Assembly: GCA_965227905.1 (NCBI GenBank)
Contig: OZ245780.1
Location: 3,100,001-3,164,000 of the forward strand
Source of the DNA: CBDDHT01 sp965227905
GTDB taxonomy: Bacteria > Pseudomonadota > Alphaproteobacteria > Rhizobiales > Methyloligellaceae
DNA length: 64,000 bases
Direction of reading: 5' to 3'
How positions within the stretch are numbered: the stretch's first letter is position 1; every line of letters begins with the position of its first letter. The translations under genes were made by a program, and so were the position numbers. The notes under the pieces were generated by a model. It saw nothing but the letters and a program-made list of their open reading frames with translations. It was not told where the DNA came from and made no database searches. This document shows, piece after piece, positions 34,900 through 43,406 of the stretch.

Positions 34900-36372
34900 A
34901 TGCGCCCTGTCGCTGTCCTCTATTTCCTGGGTTGGCTACTGACAATCTCCGCTGTGGCGATGTTGGTGCCGACCGTCTTTGCCGCGGCGCTCGACCCACC
35001 AGGGGTTGCTCAGAGCTTCTTCGTGCCCGCCATCGCAATCGGCGTTGTCGGAGGCAATCTGATCTTCGCCTTCAAAGGACCTGCCGTGACTTTCGGCCGG
35101 CGCCAGAGCCTGATGCTGATGTCGGCCGTATGGATCGTCGTTCCACTGGCCTGTGCATTGCCGTTTCTGGTCGTTGAGATGCCGCATGGATATATGGGCG
35201 CCTACTTCGAATCCGTCTCGGGATTTACGACGACCGGCGCAACACTCTTCACAGACCTCAAAGACGTACCGCGGAGCATTATCGTTTGGCGCGCGCTTCT
35301 GCAGTGGCTGGGCGGGTTGGCAACGCTACTGGCGATTGGCGGTCTGATCGGGCCGCTGGCCGGACGCGAAATGTCCGGCAGCCAGTTCGAACTTATTTCG
35401 CGCACCAATCAAGTCAGTACCCGCCACGTCCGTGAAGCGATTGAAACCATCACGCCGCTCTATAGCGCACTCACAGCCGGTTGCTTCATTCTGTTGATCG
35501 TCGCCGGCATGCCGCCGTTCGATGCCTTTTGTTTTGCACTATCGACGGTCGCGACCGGAGGCTTCATGCCCAAGGACGGGACGCTGGCCCTCTACGAACT
35601 CCCGCTTGCTGAGATCGTGCTGGCAGTGACCATGGTGGTGAGCGCTGTCAGCATTGTCTGGGTGAGGGCGATCTTGCAGGGGCGATGGTCCATCGTGCGC
35701 GATATGCGCGAGCCTTATTTCGTCGTTCTGGCGGTTGTCGGGTTGGGTCTGTTGTTGGGGCTGGCAATCATTCCCGAAGTTCCGGCAGCCGGACCGTTTG
35801 GCTGGTTGCATGCGATGACCCAGGGCCTGTCGACGGCAGCCTCGCTCATCACGACAACAGGCATTTCCACTTCCGAACTTGGTCTCGATGCCATTCCCTA
35901 CATGGCGCTTCTCGCCATCTGCATTGTTGGCGCCGGACGCTTTTCTACTGCAGGTGGGCTTAAAGTCTTTCGCGTGATTGCTATGCTACGACAGTTCGGC
36001 CGGGAATTGCGCCTTTTGATTTATCCCAACGCTGTTCGCCCATCGCGATATGGAGATGAGGCCAGCGATGTGGCGATGATGAAAGTTGTCTGGACGACAC
36101 TGGTTGCATTTGTCCTGGCAATATCCGTGGTCGCAGTCACGCTTGGCTACGCCGGACTGCCGCTACCGAACGCAATCATCGCCTCCGCCGCCTCGGTCAG
36201 CAATGCCGGTCCGTTTTATGAGATTGCGCGGATCAATGAACTCAAAGGTATTGCCCCGATCGCCGAAATGTCGCCGCTCGCATATGGCGCAATGGCCTTT
36301 GGAATGATACTCGGACGACTGGAAGTGGTTGCGATTCTCAGCCTGTTCACAATGGCCTATTGGCGTAGCTGA
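34900..36372 (+). CDS. trkH: Trk potassium uptake channel TrkH
   Basis: This 490-residue inner-membrane channel has about ten hydrophobic segments and the repeated selectivity-filter style loops of the family, for example ESVSGFTTTGATLF, FALSTVATGGFMP, TTTGISTSELG and SAASVSNAGPFYE. I set the start at 34900 (MRPVAVLYFLGWLL), which begins just before the first helix; the longer frame overlaps trkA. It acts with TrkA in potassium uptake and turgor control. It ends 262 bases before hfq. Confidence 0.94.
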   Translation: MRPVAVLYFLGWLLTISAVAMLVPTVFAAALDPPGVAQSFFVPAIAIGVVGGNLIFAFKGPAVTFGRRQSLMLMSAVWIVVPLACALPFLVVEMPHGYMGAYFESVSGFTTTGATLFTDLKDVPRSIIVWRALLQWLGGLATLLAIGGLIGPLAGREMSGSQFELISRTNQVSTRHVREAIETITPLYSALTAGCFILLIVAGMPPFDAFCFALSTVATGGFMPKDGTLALYELPLAEIVLAVTMVVSAVSIVWVRAILQGRWSIVRDMREPYFVVLAVVGLGLLLGLAIIPEVPAAGPFGWLHAMTQGLSTAASLITTTGISTSELGLDAIPYMALLAICIVGAGRFSTAGGLKVFRVIAMLRQFGRELRLLIYPNAVRPSRYGDEASDVAMMKVVWTTLVAFVLAISVVAVTLGYAGLPLPNAIIASAASVSNAGPFYEIARINELKGIAPIAEMSPLAYGAMAFGMILGRLEVVAILSLFTMAYWRS

Positions 36373-36634
36373 GCCGGTAGCCAATGCAGCTTCACTGCGA
36401 CTCGGCATGCATCGGTTCGCCCGATGATCGTAGACGCATGCGTTAAGGCGTGTCAAAATAAACTAGAATAATCAATAGGTTAAATCTGTTGCTGCTAGAA
36501 GGCTTGCAGTCACAGCGTCGCATGTCTTCTAATACGCGACAGTGCGCCCTCTTTTCGTTCAGGTTCTGACATGATGAGGTGCTAGTCGAACGCAATGCGG
36601 CGGCCGAAAGCCGCACAACAAAAATGGAAAATCC

Positions 36635-36892
36635 ATGGCTGCAGAGCGAGCACAGAGCCTACAGGACACATTCCTGAACTATGTAAGGAAAAACAAGACG
36701 CCTCTGACAATCTTCCTCGTCAACGGGGTAAAATTGCAAGGTGTCGTAACTTGGTTCGACAATTTTTGCGTTTTGCTGCGCCGGGATGGCCACTCCCAAC
36801 TCGTCTATAAACACGCAATATCGACGATCATGCCGGGCCAACCCGTACAGTTGCTTGATTTTGCCGAACAGCCGGAAGGAACGGCTGCCTAG
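36635..36892 (+). CDS. hfq: RNA chaperone Hfq
   Basis: This 85-residue Sm-like protein forms a hexamer that pairs small RNAs with messages. The Sm1 motif (NKTPLTIFLVNGVKLQGVVTWFDNFCVLL) and the Sm2 motif (LVYKHAISTIMP, with the YKH triad of the proximal RNA site) are complete. The C-terminal tail is short, as in other alphaproteobacteria. The 262-base upstream gap contains a weak promoter-like pair (TTGCAG at 36504 and TCTAAT at 36528) and a GCGGC/GCCGC hairpin close to the start, but no proven control site. hflX follows without a gap. Confidence 0.97.
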   Translation: MAAERAQSLQDTFLNYVRKNKTPLTIFLVNGVKLQGVVTWFDNFCVLLRRDGHSQLVYKHAISTIMPGQPVQLLDFAEQPEGTAA

Positions 36893-38299
36893 TTGCGCGT
36901 AACGGACCACAAGCGCCTCGGGTCGGGCTCCGAAAAGTCTGATCGGAGAGACGACGACGGCGAATATTCGATCGGGACGGAAGCAATCGTCCTGTGCCCA
37001 ATCCTCGGTTCTGGCGGTCGGGGCGATGATCGGTCGTCGACGAATTCCCTGAGCAATCTCAATACACTGTCGCCGGAAGCTCGTCTGGGGGAGGCGGAAG
37101 GTCTTGCGCGCGCGATAGATCTCGAAGTCGTTCACAAGGGCATCGTTCGCGTGCCGCGGCCGCGGGCTGCGACCCTGTTCGGAACGGGCAAGGTCGAGGA
37201 ATTGGCAGGATTGGTGGCAGCTGAGGATGCCGGCCTCGTTGTTGTCGACCATCCCTTGTCGCCAGTACAGCAACGCAATCTGGAAAAGGCCTGGTCGACA
37301 AAAGTACTCGATCGAACCGGGTTGATCTTGGAGATTTTCGGCCGGCGGGCGCGCACGAAGGAAGGTCGGCTTCAAGTCGAGCTCGCCCATCTGACATACC
37401 AGAGAAGCCGTCTCGTACGCTCCTGGACCCACCTGGAACGCCAGCGTGGCGGTTTCGGATTTCTGGGCGGCCCTGGTGAAACGCAGATCGAAGCGGACAG
37501 GCGGGTCATTCAGGATCGTATCGCTTCTTTGCGCAGGGAACTTGAAACGGTGACGCGGACGCGCGGACTCCATCGGGAAAGCCGTCGCAGGGTTCCCTAT
37601 CCCATCGTCGCTCTGGTCGGTTATACGAACGCGGGAAAATCGACTTTATTCAACCGTATAACCGGGGCGGGTGTCATGGCAGAAGATATGCTCTTCGCCA
37701 CACTGGACCCCACCATGCGCGAAACGGAATTGCCCAAGGGATCCAAAGCGATCCTTTCCGACACGGTGGGTTTCATCTCCGATCTTCCCACGACGCTTGT
37801 CGCGGCATTTCGTGCCACGCTTGAAGAGGTGATCGAGGCCGATTTGATCTTGCATGTGCGCGATGTCGCCCATGACGACAGCCAGGCGCAGGCCACCGAA
37901 GTCGAGCATGTCTTGCAGCAGCTTGGCATCGATGAGGAAACCCGCCGCCAGAAGCTCGTTGAGGTTTGGAACAAGATTGATCTTCTCGCTCCAGACGCGT
38001 TGGAGCGCTGCATGAATGAGGCGGCGCGCAAATCCGATCGCGTGCAGTGCGTATCCGCGACAACCGGGGAGGGGATCGACACGCTCCTCGCATTCATTGA
38101 AGAGCGGATCAGCGCGACGCACGAGACCCTTGAGTTCACACTCACGACCGCCGCAGGTGCGCTCGATCATTGGATTCACGAAAACAGCGAAGTGCTTGAG
38201 CGGGAGTTCGATGGCGAGAGCCATCTCAGCTATCGCGTACGGATACCGAAAGAGAAAAAGGCAACGCTACTGAGCCGACTGGCCAAAGCCGCTGCATAG
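36893..38299 (+). CDS. hflX: Ribosome-associated GTPase HflX
   Basis: This 468-residue GTPase binds the 50S subunit and splits stalled ribosomes. An N-terminal glycine-rich HflX domain (GKVEELAGLV ... PVQQRNLEKAWSTKVLDRTGLILEIF ... GPGETQIEADRR) precedes the G domain with GYTNAGKST, SDTVGFISDLP and NKID. The start codon is TTG at 36893, directly after the hfq stop codon; the first 55 residues are an unconserved polar extension, so a later start is possible. The hfq-hflX pairing is conserved across proteobacteria. Confidence 0.94.
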   Translation: MRVTDHKRLGSGSEKSDRRDDDGEYSIGTEAIVLCPILGSGGRGDDRSSTNSLSNLNTLSPEARLGEAEGLARAIDLEVVHKGIVRVPRPRAATLFGTGKVEELAGLVAAEDAGLVVVDHPLSPVQQRNLEKAWSTKVLDRTGLILEIFGRRARTKEGRLQVELAHLTYQRSRLVRSWTHLERQRGGFGFLGGPGETQIEADRRVIQDRIASLRRELETVTRTRGLHRESRRRVPYPIVALVGYTNAGKSTLFNRITGAGVMAEDMLFATLDPTMRETELPKGSKAILSDTVGFISDLPTTLVAAFRATLEEVIEADLILHVRDVAHDDSQAQATEVEHVLQQLGIDEETRRQKLVEVWNKIDLLAPDALERCMNEAARKSDRVQCVSATTGEGIDTLLAFIEERISATHETLEFTLTTAAGALDHWIHENSEVLEREFDGESHLSYRVRIPKEKKATLLSRLAKAAA

Positions 38300-38312
38300 A
38301 CCGGTCTGCCTG

Positions 38313-39146
38313 TCAGGCTTCTTCCGATTTCGCGCGATCCCAGAGCCGGTCCATTTCTTCCAGATTTGACTGCTCTGGTGTTCGCCCATCTTCAGCCAAA
38401 ACTGCTTCGATCCGCTTGAAGCGGCGCTCGAACTTGGCATTGGTCTCTCGGATCGCAGCCTCCGGATCGATCTCAAGATGACGCGCGACATTCGCGACAA
38501 CGAAAACAAAGTCGCCATACTCGGCAACGATATGTGTTTTGTCGCCGCCGTTTTTCTGCGCGTCTTCGATAGCCGCCTCTAACTCGCCCAGTTCTTCTTT
38601 TGCCTTGTCGAACACCGGCCCGAGATCCGGCCAGTCGAAACCGACACGTGCGGCTTTGTCCTGAAGTTTTACTGCGCGTGTCATTGCGGGGAGGGCGACA
38701 GGAACCCCGTCGAGGACACTGAGGTTCACGTCGCCCCCTTCTCGAGCGCGCCGCTTGGCTTTCTCTTCAGCCTTCACCCGCTCCCATAGTCCATCGAGTT
38801 TCGTGTTGGCACGCTCTTCGTCTGTTCCGAAGACGTGCGGATGGCGTCTGGTCATCTTGTCGGAAATTGCGTCCACGACATCGAAGAAGTCGAAGGCACC
38901 GACTTCCTCAGCCATGCGGGCATGATAGACGACCTGGAGCAGCAAATCGCCGAGTTCGTCCTTGAGATCGGACATGTCCCGGCGTTGGATGGCGTCAGCG
39001 ACTTCATACGCTTCTTCGATCGTATAAGGCGCGATCGATTCGAACGTCTGTTCCAGATCCCAGGGACAGCCGGTCTTGGGCGTCCGGAGTGCTGCCATGA
39101 TCTCGATAAGGCCGTCGACCGTCTTGGGAGAAGAGGGATCGCTCAT
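38313..39146 (-). CDS. mazG: Nucleoside triphosphate pyrophosphohydrolase MazG
   Basis: This 277-residue enzyme hydrolyses nucleoside triphosphates to monophosphates and pyrophosphate. It has two MazG domains; the first has GCPWDLEQTFESIAPYTIEEAYEVADAI with the metal-binding EExxE-type pattern, the second the weaker GELEAAIEDAQ region. I set the start at 39146 (MSDPSSPKTVDGLIEIMAALR); the open frame runs on to 39221 without family sequence. It is convergent with hflX, 13 bases apart, and lies downstream of pepA on the same strand. Confidence 0.93.
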   Translation of the reverse strand: MSDPSSPKTVDGLIEIMAALRTPKTGCPWDLEQTFESIAPYTIEEAYEVADAIQRRDMSDLKDELGDLLLQVVYHARMAEEVGAFDFFDVVDAISDKMTRRHPHVFGTDEERANTKLDGLWERVKAEEKAKRRAREGGDVNLSVLDGVPVALPAMTRAVKLQDKAARVGFDWPDLGPVFDKAKEELGELEAAIEDAQKNGGDKTHIVAEYGDFVFVVANVARHLEIDPEAAIRETNAKFERRFKRIEAVLAEDGRTPEQSNLEEMDRLWDRAKSEEA

Positions 39147-39286
39147 GGCTGTGCCTGTCTGTGTGGCCGGTGTGGAATGGTTAAAGGCGCTGACGCGAAC
39201 TGCGATCAAAGGCCGGCCCAAAACCTTTGATTCGCATAAGGGATATTATGGAAAATATTCCATGGGCCGTTTTGTGCGGTTTCGCG

Positions 39287-40810
39287 CTATTTTTCGTAGT
39301 GATCTGCAACCAGACGGTCCAACAGCCGCACGCCATAGCCCGAGCCCCAGCTGCGGTTGATATCGCTCGACGGTGCGTCCATGCCTGTGCCGGCAATATC
39401 GAGATGCGCCCAGGCGACCTTCTCGTCGACGAAGCGCTGGAGGAATTGCGCGGCTGTAATCGAGCCGGCCCAGCGTCCGCCGATGTTCTTGATGTCGGCA
39501 ACCTTGGAGTCGATCATCTCGTCATATTTGGGTCCGAGTGGCAGCCGCCAGACTTTTTCGCCCGTGGCATTGCCGGCATCGCTGAGACGCTCCGACAGCT
39601 CGTCATTGTTGGAAAACAGCCCGGCATGTTCTTTACCCAGCGCGACGAGGATTGCGCCCGTCAATGTCGCGAGGTTGACCATGAAGCGTGGCTCGAAGTG
39701 CTTTTGGGCATAGGTGAGCGCGTCGGCCAGGACGAGTCGACCTTCGGCATCCGTATTGAGGATTTCGATGGTCGTGCCTGACATGGCCGTGACGACATCT
39801 CCGGGCCGCGTCGCGCTTCCGCTCGGCATGTTTTCGACCAGGCCGACGATGCCGACGGCGTTAACCTTGGCCTTGCGTTCGGCGAGTGCCTGCATCAGGC
39901 CTGTGACGCAGGCAGCGCCGGCCATGTCACCCTTCATGTCGCCCATGCCAGCGGACGGTTTGATGGAAATGCCACCGGTGTCGAATGTGACGCCCTTGCC
40001 GATGAACGCGACCGGTTTTTCGGTCTTTGCCTTTGCGCCTTGCCAACGCATGACGACAAGCCGGCAAGGTTGTGCGCTGCCGAGACCAACAGACAGCATC
40101 GAACCCATGCCTTCACGTGCAAGAGCCTTATCATCCAGTACCTCTACCGACAGGCCGGAGGATGTTAACGCTTTGATCCGCTTGGCAAATTCCACGGGAT
40201 TGAGGATGTTTGCGGGCTCATTCACCAGATCGCGTGCCGTGCTGACACCGTTGTCGATTGCGCGACGTGACGCATAGGCCCGGCGCGCCTGAGCGGCAGA
40301 TGAGGTTTGGATGGTCAAGCGTTTGAGTTCTTTATCTTTTTCGTTCTTCTTATCGTCGGCCTTCGCGGTTTTCTTCGACTTGTATTTGTCGAACTTGTAG
40401 CCGCGCAAAGCCATGCCTAAAGCCAGATCGGCGGCCTGATCGGCAGTCACGGAGCCCTTTTTGCGTTCCAGGATCACCGTTGCGGTGTCCCCTTCCCTGC
40501 CGGTCACGAGGCCCCGGATCTTGCCACCCAGGGCCAACCAGTCGTGCTGTGCGTAATCGTCAAATTTGCCTGCGCCTACAATCAATAAACGCGCAATCTT
40601 CAAACCGGATGGGACCAAAAGGTCGAGAGTGCTTCCTTTCTTTCCTTTAAAATCGCGAACCTTCTGTGCACGGACGACAGCGCCGCCCGATTCTTTGTTC
40701 AAAGCATCCGTTGTGGGGCCATAAGACGGCCCATCTTCTGCCACAATTACGACAACGCCCTGAGTGGGTGTCTTGATGTCAGCGAAAGAGATTGCAGGCG
40801 ATTTGCTCAT
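39287..40810 (-). CDS. pepA: Leucyl aminopeptidase (M17)
   Basis: This 507-residue cytosolic metallopeptidase removes N-terminal residues from peptides. The C-terminal M17 domain shows KGVTFDTGGISIKPSAGMGDMKGDMAGA with catalytic Lys and metal ligands, and the family signature NTDAEGRLVLADAL. A Lys-rich insert (KYKSKKTAKADDKKNEKDKEL, about 158-178) in the linker between the N-terminal and catalytic domains is not usual for the family. PepA can also bind DNA in enterobacteria, but nothing here shows that. It is divergent from the lptF operon across 294 bases. Confidence 0.95.
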   Translation of the reverse strand: MSKSPAISFADIKTPTQGVVVIVAEDGPSYGPTTDALNKESGGAVVRAQKVRDFKGKKGSTLDLLVPSGLKIARLLIVGAGKFDDYAQHDWLALGGKIRGLVTGREGDTATVILERKKGSVTADQAADLALGMALRGYKFDKYKSKKTAKADDKKNEKDKELKRLTIQTSSAAQARRAYASRRAIDNGVSTARDLVNEPANILNPVEFAKRIKALTSSGLSVEVLDDKALAREGMGSMLSVGLGSAQPCRLVVMRWQGAKAKTEKPVAFIGKGVTFDTGGISIKPSAGMGDMKGDMAGAACVTGLMQALAERKAKVNAVGIVGLVENMPSGSATRPGDVVTAMSGTTIEILNTDAEGRLVLADALTYAQKHFEPRFMVNLATLTGAILVALGKEHAGLFSNNDELSERLSDAGNATGEKVWRLPLGPKYDEMIDSKVADIKNIGGRWAGSITAAQFLQRFVDEKVAWAHLDIAGTGMDAPSSDINRSWGSGYGVRLLDRLVADHYEK

Positions 40811-41104
40811 TCGGAAGGAACCTCGGAGTGTTGCTGCGCGTCAGAATCGCGCAAATCTGCCAATATTTGGCTATGAAATCGGGTCGAATCATGCCACTCA
40901 AGAGGGGATTGGTACCCGGGCCGCTGTGGCATTGAGGCCACAGTTAGTAATTCTTATGCGCTGGGAAGGCAAGTGACCGATTTGGTCGCTTTTCCGCCAT
41001 GTTAGCGGTGTCAAAATGCGGCTGGGCACGTAACCAATTACCGGGTCCGAAGGCAAAATAACAACGATGCCTCGGATTCACACATGGGGGAATAACTGGT
41101 CTCA

Positions 41105-42310
41105 ATGGACCTGTTCAGCCGATACGTCTTTCGGCAGGCCGCAGGATCGTTCCTGTTGGTGCTGCTGACATTGACGGCGATCGTATGGATCGCAACGGCG
41201 CTCGGGCAGCTGAAGCTACTGACGTCTCAGGGGCAGTCCTTCGGGATTTTCCTGACGATGACATGCTTGGCACTGCCGGGGCTCGTTGCGTTGATCGCGC
41301 CGAACGCCCTGCTTGTGGCGTCGCTCCATACGCTCGACCGGCTCAATGGCGACAGCGAGCTGATCGTGGCATCGGCCTCGGGCGCAAATATCTGGCGTCT
41401 GGCGAAACCCTATCTGGCACTCGGGAGTCTCGTTGTTGCGCTTGTGCTGGTGATGAACTTGTTTCTGACGCCGGCAAGCCTGCGCACGCTTCGATCCTAC
41501 ATCGTCCAGGTGCGAACCGATTTGATTAGCCAAGTTCTCCAGCCCGGCAGGTTCTCAAGTCCTGAAAAGGGGCTGACGTTCCACATTCGTGAACGGACTC
41601 TGGACGGCGACCTGCTCGGTCTCGTTATTCATGACCAGCGTCAGCCGGCGCAGGTTATGACCTATCTTGCTGACCGGGCGCGTCTGGAAAAGACCGAGAA
41701 CGGGACTTTTCTCGTCATGAATGATGGTCATGTCCATCGCCGAGACGGGAATTCGGAAGACAAGGCGGTCAGCATCATCGCTTATGACCGTTACATCTTC
41801 GATCTTTCGCAGTTCGGACCGGATACGGGGGCTGCGGTTCTAAAGCCGAGAGAGCGCTATCTCGGCGAACTGCTCAATGTCGACGAAACCGATCCACTCT
41901 TTGCCCGAAATCCCGGGCAGTTCCGTTCTGAGATTCACAATCGTTTCGCGCTGTCGGTCTATCCGCTCTCTTATGTGATGGTTGCAATACTGTTTCTAGG
42001 ATTTCCGCGCACGTCGCGTGAGAACCGCTGGAGCGCGGTCGGTCTTGCCTTCGGTGTTGCGGTCGGCGTTCGGCTGCTCGGACTGACTGGAACCAATCTG
42101 ACAACGCTCGATCCGAGCGGACTGATTATCGTCTACGGCGCTCCGATCGGTGCGATCGTGATTGCCGGCGCTCTGACCCAAGCGAGACTTTCACCGGAAA
42201 CACAACGTCGTATGGCATTCGTCGGCGTCGCGAGAACCAAGTTCGATGACATGGTTGTGCGGCTCCTGCCCGGTTCGAACACGCAGAGCCAGGGAGGTCG
42301 TACGGTATGA
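41105..42310 (+). CDS. lptF: LPS export permease LptF
   Basis: This 401-residue inner-membrane subunit, with LptG and the ATPase LptB, pulls lipopolysaccharide from the membrane. It has the YjgP/YjgQ fold: N-terminal membrane helices (MDLFSRYVFRQAAGSFLLVLLTLTAIVW), a periplasmic beta-jellyroll domain (about 140-270) and C-terminal helices. The lptG start overlaps its stop by four bases. lptB is not in the window. Confidence 0.93.
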   Translation: MDLFSRYVFRQAAGSFLLVLLTLTAIVWIATALGQLKLLTSQGQSFGIFLTMTCLALPGLVALIAPNALLVASLHTLDRLNGDSELIVASASGANIWRLAKPYLALGSLVVALVLVMNLFLTPASLRTLRSYIVQVRTDLISQVLQPGRFSSPEKGLTFHIRERTLDGDLLGLVIHDQRQPAQVMTYLADRARLEKTENGTFLVMNDGHVHRRDGNSEDKAVSIIAYDRYIFDLSQFGPDTGAAVLKPRERYLGELLNVDETDPLFARNPGQFRSEIHNRFALSVYPLSYVMVAILFLGFPRTSRENRWSAVGLAFGVAVGVRLLGLTGTNLTTLDPSGLIIVYGAPIGAIVIAGALTQARLSPETQRRMAFVGVARTKFDDMVVRLLPGSNTQSQGGRTV

Positions 42311-43404
42311 CGCTTATGCGCTACATATCCAAACGGTTCCTGCTCGCCATTCTTGCCGTTATGGCCATGTGCGTCGTTCTGGTCTTCTTTGCCGACTTCG
42401 TCGAGCTTCTGAGGCAAGCTGGCAAATTTGAGCGCGTCCCAATGAGTTCGCTCATTGTCCTCGCGCTTCTCCGCCTCCCAGCTTACGCCGAACTTATCCT
42501 GCCGATCGCCGTTCTCATTGGCAGCATCGGAGCGTTTCTGATGCTGAGCCGCAGTTCCGAACTGACGATCTTCAGAGCGGGCGGTATGTCCGCTTGGCAG
42601 TTCATTCTGCCGGGTATTGTCGTTGCCCTCCTCCTGGGGGTCTTCGCAACCACGATCTACAACCCCCTCGCCGCGAATGCGCGCGCACTGGCAGACAGCA
42701 TGTCATTGGAGACATTCAAGAAGCGTGGCGGCCCGTCTCTTCTCAAGACGAAGAATGCTGGTGCATGGCTTCGGCAGAACGGTGCCGATGGCCAGTCGAT
42801 CATTCACGCTGGCGCAGCGGCCAATCAGGGCCTTCAGCTCGGCAATGTTTCGATCATTCAATACAACCGGGAAACAAACTTCCTGGAGCGGATCGAGGCC
42901 GACAAAGCAACCTTGAAAGATGGGCGCTGGGAACTTGACCAGGCGTGGGTCACACTCGACGGGGAACTAAAACGTGAACCGGCGTTCTACGAGCGCTACT
43001 TCGTTTCAACATATTTGACCACTACGCAGGTTCGAGACAGCCTTGGTTCGGTGCGGGCGATTTCGTTCTGGGAGCTTCCGAAATTCATCGAGATAGCGGA
43101 AAAAGCGAAGCTTCCGGCTCTCCGGCACAGGCTTCAGTTCCAGTCCCTTCTGTCGCAGCCATTTGTCTTGGCTGTCATGGTGCTGCTGGCGGCGACCTGT
43201 TCGCTGAAAGCTTTCAGGTTCGGTAATATTCAGACAATGGTGATCAGTGGTCTCGCAGCCGGCTTCGCCTTCTTCGTTCTCGCTGAATTGACCCGCAATC
43301 TCGGCCGGTCCGGTCTTGCCTCGCCTGAGGCTGCTGCCTGGGCACCGCCACTGATTGCCGCGCTTCTCGCGCTAACCGTTCTTTTGCGGCAGGAGGACGG
43401 CTAA
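42307..43404 (+). CDS. lptG: LPS export permease LptG
   Basis: This 365-residue paralogue of LptF forms the other half of the LPS extractor. It begins TLMRYISKRFLLAILAVMAMCVVLVFFADFVELLRQAG, the LptG N-terminus, has the coupling-helix region LMLSRSSELTIFRAGGMSAWQ, a periplasmic domain in the middle, and three C-terminal helices. ATGA overlap with lptF at 42307-42310 and a two-base gap to lptD show one operon. Confidence 0.93.
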   Translation: MTLMRYISKRFLLAILAVMAMCVVLVFFADFVELLRQAGKFERVPMSSLIVLALLRLPAYAELILPIAVLIGSIGAFLMLSRSSELTIFRAGGMSAWQFILPGIVVALLLGVFATTIYNPLAANARALADSMSLETFKKRGGPSLLKTKNAGAWLRQNGADGQSIIHAGAAANQGLQLGNVSIIQYNRETNFLERIEADKATLKDGRWELDQAWVTLDGELKREPAFYERYFVSTYLTTTQVRDSLGSVRAISFWELPKFIEIAEKAKLPALRHRLQFQSLLSQPFVLAVMVLLAATCSLKAFRFGNIQTMVISGLAAGFAFFVLAELTRNLGRSGLASPEAAAWAPPLIAALLALTVLLRQEDG

Positions 43405-43406
43405 CC

